The notes below the pieces were generated by a model that saw only the letters and a list, made by a program, of their open reading frames with translations, searched no databases and was not told the origin of the DNA. A DNA stretch of 22,343 nt from JBAZTA01 sp964588175 (GTDB taxonomy: Bacteria; Omnitrophota; Gorgyraeia; Gygaellales; Profunditerraquicolaceae): NCBI GenBank assembly GCA_964588175.1, contig CAZPNW010000146.1:1-22343 (forward strand). The letters are read 5' to 3'. Shown piece by piece: positions 15,418 through 21,205 of this stretch (position 1 is the first letter of the stretch; each line of letters starts with the position of its first letter). The translations under genes and the position numbers were made by a program.

Positions 15418-15798
15418 ATGAACAAAAAAGCGTTTACCTTCCTTGAAGTCTTAGTGTGCGTCATTATTTTATCGCTGGTCATGCTTGGTATCAGCAATAT
15501 TTTTATTGCCGGCAGGAGGTATTTATACCATTCTCGCGCCAGGCTTGCTGCCGCGAATTACGGCCGCATGTTCCTTGATCCTTTACAAAGTGAAGTTTCG
15601 CAAGATGCTATCGACTATAGCTGGCCTAATTGCTTGACAAGCTTAGGCACAACACATTGCCCGTCACCTGCTCTCATTGACCCTGTGCTTAACGGGATAA
15701 CGTTTACTCCAGCATATACTATTAACAATGTGAATAATGCTGTCTGGCCGTTATTGCGCCGTGTAACAGTAACCGTAAATTGGACCGATGTATCATAA
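15418..15798 (+). CDS. Minor pilin, PilV/GspI-like
   Basis: A 126-residue prepilin with leader MNKKA and helix FTFLEVLVCVIILSLVMLGISNIF. The FLEVLV form is typical of GspI/PilV-type minor pilins. Ala occupies the -1 position instead of Gly, while Glu5 is present. The globular part has two Cys (CLTSLGTTHC) that could form a disulfide. The ATG has no Shine-Dalgarno sequence. Instead TCCTCCT, the anti-Shine-Dalgarno sequence itself, abuts it. The stop lies just before the next pilin start. Probably part of the tip or priming complex with its downstream neighbour. Confidence 0.8.
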   Translation: MNKKAFTFLEVLVCVIILSLVMLGISNIFIAGRRYLYHSRARLAAANYGRMFLDPLQSEVSQDAIDYSWPNCLTSLGTTHCPSPALIDPVLNGITFTPAYTINNVNNAVWPLLRRVTVTVNWTDVS

Positions 15799-15808
15799 TT
15801 ACAGGATC

Positions 15809-16402
15809 ATGAAAAATTCGGAAGCCGGCTTTTCTCTCGTTGAAGTGATCATCGCATCGTTATTGATCTCAGGCATTATTCTGACCGTAGCCAGCCTTCA
15901 TCTATATAGTATTTACCATGTAAGATACACTGACCGGTCAGTAAAGGTAAATAATGATCTTGGCTTTATTTTAGCGCATATGCAAACACGCTTTCTCGAT
16001 GCTATTGGTAATGAATTTTACAATTCTCCTGATTCCGTTGTTTTGCTGACCTCAGGAGCCGGAGGATATCTATTAGTACGAGTTTATGTCGATCTTAACC
16101 ATAACGGGATACGTGACGATGGGCGCGCCGCTTATGAATTTACCGGTAATGTACTGCGCTACAGAGAAACTGCTGCTTCTGCCTGGGAAGATTTAAGTTC
16201 TCGGATTACGAGATTTACTTTTACCGTAGTCCGCTCTCCAGGCTTAGAACTGAGTAATAATTACGCGAATATTGATATTACCGGTTGTTTTGACCCCGAC
16301 GGAATTGATTCTGCCGGCCAGCCGATTCCCTGCGGTTCAAGTGAAAATCCGGAGGTCACTATACGCACGAATATCTTTATGCCTGCCGTATCAACACAAT
16401 AA
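15809..16402 (+). CDS. Minor pilin, PilW/GspJ-like
   Basis: A 197-residue prepilin: MKNSEAG^FSLVEVIIASLLISGIILTVA, with Gly at -1 and Glu5. The large globular domain includes VRVYVDLNHNGIRDDGRAAYEF, an acidic D-rich loop that might bind calcium, and LSSRITRFTFTVV, a pattern seen in PilW/GspJ proteins (ls..V..f.f). I prefer ATG 15809, preceded by AGGA and giving a normal seven-residue leader. ATG 15788 would add seven residues and overlap the previous gene by 11 nt. A lone pair of Cys (CFDPDG, PCGSS) lies near the C-terminus. Operon partner of the gene at 15418. Confidence 0.8.
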   Translation: MKNSEAGFSLVEVIIASLLISGIILTVASLHLYSIYHVRYTDRSVKVNNDLGFILAHMQTRFLDAIGNEFYNSPDSVVLLTSGAGGYLLVRVYVDLNHNGIRDDGRAAYEFTGNVLRYRETAASAWEDLSSRITRFTFTVVRSPGLELSNNYANIDITGCFDPDGIDSAGQPIPCGSSENPEVTIRTNIFMPAVSTQ

Positions 16403-16435
16403 TAGTAATTTCTTTAAGCGACAATGATTTTTTAT

Positions 16436-16464
16436 TTGATAGAGAGGGTATTTCATGTTAAGAC
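16436..16464 (+). promoter_or_regulatory. Possible promoter of the second major pilin
   Basis: TTGATA (16436-16441), 17 bp and TAAGAC (16459-16464), preceded by TG at 16456-16457 as an extended -10. The -10 box alone is poor. Support comes from a gap-free similar block ahead of the tRNA-Ala gene at 16936-16980, which shares 18 of 19 bases in its first part and the TG-T-TA element. AAAGGA (16494-16499) is the ribosome binding site. Confidence 0.4.
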
Positions 16465-16507
16465 ATGTTCAATTAATCCAATTACTAATACTAAAGGATA
16501 ATTTCAT

Positions 16508-16900
16508 ATGAAAAAAGGGTTTTCGCTTATTGAGCTTATAATCGTCATTGTGATCATTGGTATTTTAGCAACATTTGCAGTTCCGCTCTACCTGAAATCC
16601 ACAGAACGCGCTAAAGAAGCCAAAGCGAGGCATGCATTAGGTATTATTGCACGAGCCGAGAAAATGTATCGCTCGAACAATGACCAATATCTTGACTTTG
16701 CCGTTGGCGGCGCCGACACAGCGTTAGGAGCCTATATAGAACTTGCGGACATAGATACTGACATTGATTGGACATACGCTGTCAGCGGATCGACAGAAAT
16801 TGGATTTTTGATCACTGCTGACCGCACGAACGGAAGCAATACAGGAGAAACGATAACTTTTGATCAAGCCGGCACCTGGGGGGGAGATTTTATTCCGTAA
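16508..16900 (+). CDS. Major-type IV pilin, copy 2
   Basis: A 130-residue prepilin with leader MKKG and helix FSLIELIIVIVIIGILATFAVP. It is a paralogue of the pilin at 14531: 42 of the first 51 mature residues are identical, and the C-terminal half keeps shared landmarks (ELADID, DW.Y, ITF/TIT...AG.W) but diverges in between. No cysteine pair. It has its own ribosome binding site (AAAGGA) and probably its own promoter, so the two pilins can be expressed separately. It may be an alternative fibre subunit or a second filament type. Confidence 0.92.
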   Translation: MKKGFSLIELIIVIVIIGILATFAVPLYLKSTERAKEAKARHALGIIARAEKMYRSNNDQYLDFAVGGADTALGAYIELADIDTDIDWTYAVSGSTEIGFLITADRTNGSNTGETITFDQAGTWGGDFIP

Positions 16901-16949
16901 AATAACCTTTTAACTGGTTGTGAAAGAAACATGAGCAATGGTTTTTTAT

Positions 16950-16978
16950 TTGATTTAACGGATATTTTGTGTTAGAGT
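16950..16978 (+). promoter_or_regulatory. Promoter of tRNA-Ala
   Basis: TTGATT (16950-16955), 17 bp and TAGAGT (16973-16978), with TG at 16970-16971 as an extended -10. The predicted start near 16985 leaves a leader of about 26 nt before the mature tRNA. A closely similar block stands ahead of the second major pilin at 16422-16466. Confidence 0.5.
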
Positions 16979-17010
16979 ATTTTTCGATCAAGAAAGAACG
17001 TTTTTTTAAC

Positions 17011-17083
17011 GGGGCAGTAGCTCAGCTGGGAGAGCGTCGCGTTCGCAATGCGAAGGCCGGGAGTTCGATCCTCCCCTGCTCCA
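17011..17083 (+). tRNA. tRNA-Ala (anticodon CGC)
   Basis: A 73-nt cloverleaf: acceptor 17011-17017 with 17076-17082, D stem GCTC/GAGC (17020-17023 with 17032-17035), anticodon stem 17037-17041 with 17049-17053, anticodon CGC at 17044-17046 reading GCG, and T stem GGGAG/CTCCC around TTCGATC. The third acceptor pair is G17013-T17080, the G3-U70 pair that identifies alanine tRNAs. The discriminator is A17083. The 3' CCA is not encoded, so it must be added enzymatically. No terminator separates it from the radical SAM gene 60 bp on. Confidence 0.95.
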
Positions 17084-17143
17084 CTTAGTAGTATTGCTCA
17101 TTTCAATCCATCTGCAATATTTCAATTCTGCAATTGCGGCTTT

Positions 17144-18259
17144 ATGAAAAACAAAACATTGTACGCTATCTTCATTGCATCTTGTGCCTGTTTTATTATA
17201 ATTTGTCTTCAACATTTTAACGATGCTATCGCCCAACCAAACCAAAAAACCGCCAGCTTTTTTGATAAGCTCTCTCAAAAAACGGTTAAATGCCGATTAT
17301 GCCCGAGAGAATGTATAATCCCTCCTGGCCGAAAAGGATTTTGCGGAGTCAGGCAGAATAATGACGGAGTACTGGTGAGCCTGTCATTCGCAAAACCGGT
17401 CGCTCTTCATATAGACCCGATCGAGAAAAAACCATTATTTCATTTTTATCCGGGGGCAAGCGCTTTTTCCATTGCTGCTGCCGGGTGCAACTTAAAGTGC
17501 TCGTTTTGCCAAAACTGGGAGATATCCCAGCAACCGGCAGAAACGCTGCGGTATATTTACCTTGAACCAGAACAATTAATTAAAAAAGCTCAGGAATCAA
17601 AATGCCCGGTCATTGCATATACATATACTGAACCGACGATCTTTTACGAGTATATGCTTGAAACCGCAAAGCTCGCCAAAAAAGCGGGGATCCGTAATGT
17701 CATGCATTCAAACGGATATATGAACGTTGCGCCGTTACGGGAGTTAGCGCCGTACCTTGACGCGGCAAATATCGACCTCAAGGGTTTTACGGAAGATTTT
17801 TACCGTAAAATGACGCAAGGGAGTTTAGCGCCGGTGCTGGAGAGCCTTAAGATCTTAAAAGCGTCCGGAGTGCATCTGGAGATCACTGTTCTTCTGATAC
17901 CGGGATATAACGATACTCAGGAGAAAATAGCTCAGATGTGCGACTGGATCAAGGAAAACCTTGGGGCCGCTACTCCGCTGCATTTTTCGCGTTTTTTTCC
18001 GATGTATAAGCTTCTTTCAGTAAGCCCTACTCCGCCGGCAGTGCTGCAAACTGCCCGTCAAACAGCGCTCTCACGAGGGCTCAAATATGTTTATATCGGC
18101 AATCTTCCCGGGAATGAAGGAGAAAATACGTATTGTCCCCGATGCCACAAAGCCGTGATCAAACGCAGCGGCTTTTTTTTAGTGGAAAATAATATCAAAA
18201 GCGGCGCCTGTGCCTTTTGCGGGGAAAAGATAGAAGGGGCATGGAATGAAGATCTTTAA
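17144..18259 (+). CDS. amrS: AmmeMemoRadiSam system radical SAM enzyme (AmrS) with N-terminal hydrophobic segment
   Basis: A 371-residue radical SAM protein related to pyruvate formate-lyase activating enzymes. The cluster motif CNLKCSFC supplies Cys115, 119 and 122. An N-terminal Cys set (50, 53, 57, 67 in CRLCPREC...GFCG) and a C-terminal zinc-ribbon-like set (CPRC 331-334, CAFC 356-359) are family features. The substrate of this enzyme family is unknown. Unusually, residues 1-30 look like a signal peptide or membrane anchor (Lys3/Lys5, then about 7-22 hydrophobic, AIA before QPNQ). No alternative ATG, GTG or TTG lies between that segment and the conserved domain, so the segment appears genuine. 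The ATG 17144 start has no strong ribosome binding site. The end overlaps the Memo-AMMECR1 gene by 14 nt, which fixes the functional link. Confidence 0.88.
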   Translation: MKNKTLYAIFIASCACFIIICLQHFNDAIAQPNQKTASFFDKLSQKTVKCRLCPRECIIPPGRKGFCGVRQNNDGVLVSLSFAKPVALHIDPIEKKPLFHFYPGASAFSIAAAGCNLKCSFCQNWEISQQPAETLRYIYLEPEQLIKKAQESKCPVIAYTYTEPTIFYEYMLETAKLAKKAGIRNVMHSNGYMNVAPLRELAPYLDAANIDLKGFTEDFYRKMTQGSLAPVLESLKILKASGVHLEITVLLIPGYNDTQEKIAQMCDWIKENLGAATPLHFSRFFPMYKLLSVSPTPPAVLQTARQTALSRGLKYVYIGNLPGNEGENTYCPRCHKAVIKRSGFFLVENNIKSGACAFCGEKIEGAWNEDL

Positions 18260-19790
18260 AAATAAAAACTTTACCTTATTGTTTTTATTTAATTTATTTA
18301 TTCTTGCTTTTTTTTCATTGAGCCTTGCACAGGAGGTCAAAAAACCATCTGTCGCAGGATCTTTTTACCCCAAAGACCCTCAAGAACTTTCAGCATTACT
18401 CGACACTTATTTTGATCACGCTGAGCCTGAACCGCAGGGGGGAGCTATCTTTGCGATCATTTCCCCGCATGCTGGATATGAATTTTCAGGCAAAATCGCC
18501 GCGCACGGTTATAAACTGGTAAAAAATAAAGCTTATAAAACAGTTGTTCTCATCGGTTCAAGCCATTATTACGGATTTCAAGGCATTGCTCTTTATTCCC
18601 ACGGCGCCTTTGAAACTCCGCTGGGTGAGCTTTTTGTCGATAGAGATTTCAGCAAAAAACTGCTTGAAAAAGCGCCAACCGCGCGTTTTGATCCCCGCGC
18701 CTTTGAAAAAGAACATACTATAGAAGTACAACTGCCGTTCTTACAGAAAGTGTTAACCGATTTCAAGATCGTCCCTCTGATGATGGGACAGGGCGATTTA
18801 GAGTCCTGTAAAGCTCTTTCTGAGGCGCTTATATACGCCATAGAAGGCCGTGATGATGTTTTAATAGTGGCATCAACTGATATGTATCATGGCTATAATT
18901 ATCAGGAAACGCCCATCATTGACAAGCGTACTTTGGGATATATCAGCGCCATGGACACAGAAGGGCTTTTTGCCGGCCTTAACAAGGGGACCGCGCAATT
19001 ATGCGGCGGATTACCGGTATTAACAACACTCTTGACCGCAAAAGCGCTGGGCTATGACAAAGTTTCGGTCTTAAAATACACAAACTCAAGCGAAGTTACC
19101 GCTCAAATGATCCCGGGTATTTGGACCGTCGGTTATTCCAGTTGCGTAATAGGCAGATCGTACCCCAATGATAAAGAAAAGGCGGCAGGGAATATTTCAA
19201 AAGCAGAGAATGGAGGCCATACCATGTTAAACAAAGAACAAAGGGCGCGAGCACTGAAGATCGCCAGGGATTCTATCTACATTTTCCTGAAGAACGGGCC
19301 CCTTGAAAAATTAAACGAAACAGATAAAGCCTTTCAGGAGATATGCGGTGCTTTTGTCACGCTCCATAAACACGGGCAGCTGCGGGGATGTATCGGCACT
19401 ATTATCGGCACTCAAGCGTTGTATTTGACCATCAGGGACATGGCTCGCGAAGCAGCGACGGCAGACCCGCGCTTCCCCCCGGTAACTTCCTCAGAGTTAA
19501 ACGATATTGAAATAGAGATATCGGTCCTTTCACCTTTGGTTAAAGTACGATCAGCTGAAGAGATCAAGATACCGGGGCATGGCGTCTTAGTAAAACGCGG
19601 CTTTCAAAGCGGAGTTTTCCTGCCGCAAGTTGCCGATGAGACCCATTGGTCTAAAGAAGAGTTTTTATCATACTTATGCGCTCACAAAGCCGGGTTGCCT
19701 TCGGGGGCTTGGAAGGAAAAAAACACAGAATTATATGTTTTCACGGCGGAAGTTTTTTCGGAGAAAAATATCAGGAAAGATAATGATTAA
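18246..19790 (+). CDS. Exported Memo-AMMECR1 fusion (AmmeMemoRadiSam proteins B and A)
   Basis: A 514-residue fusion. Residues 1-28 form a clear signal peptide ending SLA^Q. About 33-302 is the Memo domain, related to extradiol dioxygenases. The metal-site residues known from human MEMO1 are present by position: His75 (PHAGY), His107 (SSHY), Asp212 and His215 (TDMYHGY), and Cys253 (LCGG). His157 (EHTIE) is also conserved. A hydrophilic linker (about 303-326) leads to an AMMECR1 domain (about 327-514) with its hallmark LRGCIG (379-384). Both domains are normally cytoplasmic, so the signal peptide is notable. AAGGGG precedes the ATG. An internal GGAGG-N7-ATG at 19212-19226 could start a separate AMMECR1. 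The gene overlaps its upstream neighbour by 14 nt and the downstream one by 8 nt. The biochemical function is unknown. Confidence 0.9.
   Translation: MKIFKNKNFTLLFLFNLFILAFFSLSLAQEVKKPSVAGSFYPKDPQELSALLDTYFDHAEPEPQGGAIFAIISPHAGYEFSGKIAAHGYKLVKNKAYKTVVLIGSSHYYGFQGIALYSHGAFETPLGELFVDRDFSKKLLEKAPTARFDPRAFEKEHTIEVQLPFLQKVLTDFKIVPLMMGQGDLESCKALSEALIYAIEGRDDVLIVASTDMYHGYNYQETPIIDKRTLGYISAMDTEGLFAGLNKGTAQLCGGLPVLTTLLTAKALGYDKVSVLKYTNSSEVTAQMIPGIWTVGYSSCVIGRSYPNDKEKAAGNISKAENGGHTMLNKEQRARALKIARDSIYIFLKNGPLEKLNETDKAFQEICGAFVTLHKHGQLRGCIGTIIGTQALYLTIRDMAREAATADPRFPPVTSSELNDIEIEISVLSPLVKVRSAEEIKIPGHGVLVKRGFQSGVFLPQVADETHWSKEEFLSYLCAHKAGLPSGAWKEKNTELYVFTAEVFSEKNIRKDND
19212..19226 (+). promoter_or_regulatory. 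Internal ribosome binding site and start for a free AMMECR1 domain
   Basis: GGAGG (19212-19216), seven bases and ATG (19224-19226) lie in frame inside the Memo-AMMECR1 gene, exactly where the AMMECR1 domain starts (Met327). Initiation here would give a 188-residue AMMECR1 without a signal peptide, and therefore in the cytoplasm. It may instead be a relic of two formerly separate genes. Confidence 0.5.
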
Positions 19791-20451
19791 GAACAGTTTA
19801 TATTTATTTATGCTGGGGCTGTGTTTTGGGTCAGGCCCCTGCGCGGTAAGTTGCGGCCCTGCCCTGGTGACATATGTAACCGGCGCTCAAAGAAGCCTTC
19901 GGTCGAGCCTTTTGATCTATTCGCTTTTTTCACTGGGAAGGACCTTGGTTTATTTTGTTTTTACAGCCATTATCTTCATATTCGGGAAACCCATCTTTGA
20001 CAAACTCTCAGCAGGCATGGTCAGGTATTTCTTAAGCGCCGGGGGGGTCTTTTTTATTTTATCAGGAGCCTGGCTCATCATTAACCAAGTACGTTCGAAG
20101 CCGGATTGTATTTCTCAGACGAAAAATTCCAGGCATAATGGTTTTTTACCCGCGGCGTGCCTGGGGCTTATTTTCGGGTTTTTGCCCTGTACACCCCTGG
20201 TCAGCGTTCTCTCATATATCTTTTTACTGGCAAAGAACTTGATTCAGGCGCTCGTGTATTGTTTTTCTTTCAGCATAGGGACGTTTTTTTCCGCGCTGCT
20301 CATCTTAGCCATCGGCGCAGGATCCTTTAATCAATTTCTGACAAAGAAACCGGAGCTATATCGACGGATCACCGGGATCATTTCCGGGCTGGTCCTTACT
20401 TTCATTGGTGTTAATTTCATTATGAATGCCGTAAGGAGATATGCCCCATGA
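19783..20451 (+). CDS. CcdA/DsbD-like membrane thiol-electron transporter (TauE/SafE-annotated family)
   Basis: A 222-residue protein with about six membrane helices. The conserved cysteine motifs GPCAVSCGPAL (Cys20, Cys24) in the first helix and FLPCTPL (Cys136) in the helix opening the second half match the DsbD_2/CcdA-like family, often annotated as sulfite exporter TauE/SafE family. Members pass reducing equivalents from cytoplasmic thioredoxin to the periplasm, or do related thiol/metal transport. ATG 19783 was chosen because AGGA lies six nt upstream and it yields the typical short N-terminus. The longer frame from 19630 would overlap the previous gene by 160 nt. It overlaps the Memo-AMMECR1 stop by 8 nt and rsmE by 4 nt. 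It is likely to serve the exported Memo-AMMECR1 protein, but that is inference. Confidence 0.82.
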   Translation: MIKNSLYLFMLGLCFGSGPCAVSCGPALVTYVTGAQRSLRSSLLIYSLFSLGRTLVYFVFTAIIFIFGKPIFDKLSAGMVRYFLSAGGVFFILSGAWLIINQVRSKPDCISQTKNSRHNGFLPAACLGLIFGFLPCTPLVSVLSYIFLLAKNLIQALVYCFSFSIGTFFSALLILAIGAGSFNQFLTKKPELYRRITGIISGLVLTFIGVNFIMNAVRRYAP

Positions 20452-21191
20452 AAAGGATCCTTTGTCCCGATGAATGCATAACAAAAGACCGTATCCGTAT
20501 CACCGATCCTGCCGTGATCCACTATCTTAAGGATATCCTGCGGTTAAAGACTGCTGCTCAACTTACTATCTGTAATCCTGCAGGCGTGGAATTCATATCG
20601 GAAGTTGAAGCTATTTTACCGGATCAGGTACTCTTACGAATAAAGAAAGTTATGCAACCTGAACGTCCTGAAAATATACACCTTACGATCGCCTGCGCTA
20701 TACCTAAGAATGTGAGAATGGATGATATAATCGATAAATTGACGCAATTAGGCGTACAGAGAGTCATTCCGCTCATGACTGAACGGGTCATTGTAAAATT
20801 AAATGTTCACAAGAAAGAGCTGCGGCTTAACCGCTGGCGCACGATCGCAAAAAATGCCTGCCAGCAGAGCCAGCGCAGTTCAATACCGGATATCAATACT
20901 ATAACTTCTTTGGATGAGCTCTTAAGTAATGTTAAAGAATATGACTTAAAACTGATCCCCACTTTGGCTGTAAACCAGCAAAAAATCACTCGGATCTTTA
21001 CTGATTTCAAACAACACCCGGTCCGTATCCTCGTACTGATAGGGCCTGAAGGCGATTTTACGCAAAGGGAAGTAGCTCAGGCAAAAGAAGCAGGATGCGT
21101 TCCTGTTTCTCTCGGAAAACAGGTGCTGCGTGTGGATACCGCGGCAATAGCAATAGCCGGTTTTATCCGATTTTATTATTTATCGGATTAA
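20448..21191 (+). CDS. rsmE: 16S rRNA (uracil1498-N3)-methyltransferase RsmE
   Basis: A 247-residue SPOUT-family methyltransferase that modifies U1498 of 16S rRNA with SAM. An N-terminal PUA-like RNA-binding domain (about 1-72) is followed by the knotted SPOUT domain with its signatures IGPEGDF (198-204), EVAQAKEAG, and LGKQVLRVDTAA (222-233). Most relatives have LR.ETAA in the last motif, so Val-Asp here is a conservative variant. Length is normal. The start overlaps the transporter stop as ATGA, so the housekeeping gene is coupled to the redox operon. Confidence 0.94.
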   Translation: MKRILCPDECITKDRIRITDPAVIHYLKDILRLKTAAQLTICNPAGVEFISEVEAILPDQVLLRIKKVMQPERPENIHLTIACAIPKNVRMDDIIDKLTQLGVQRVIPLMTERVIVKLNVHKKELRLNRWRTIAKNACQQSQRSSIPDINTITSLDELLSNVKEYDLKLIPTLAVNQQKITRIFTDFKQHPVRILVLIGPEGDFTQREVAQAKEAGCVPVSLGKQVLRVDTAAIAIAGFIRFYYLSD

Positions 21192-21205
21192 ATACTGCTC
21201 ATGCA

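Noticed and set aside
17048..17143. Earlier start of the radical SAM gene inside the tRNA
   Set aside because: The extra 32 residues would be encoded partly by the tRNA itself.
17006..17278. Minus-strand ORF of 90 residues with a SNSRPSHCE-like stretch
   Set aside because: It runs across the tRNA-Ala gene in antisense; its protein-like segment is the translated complement of the tRNA, a common artefact.
19630..19782. Upstream start for the CcdA-like gene
   Set aside because: It would overlap the AMMECR1 domain by 160 nt and add a hydrophilic N-terminus foreign to the family; ATG 19783 has AGGA at the right distance.
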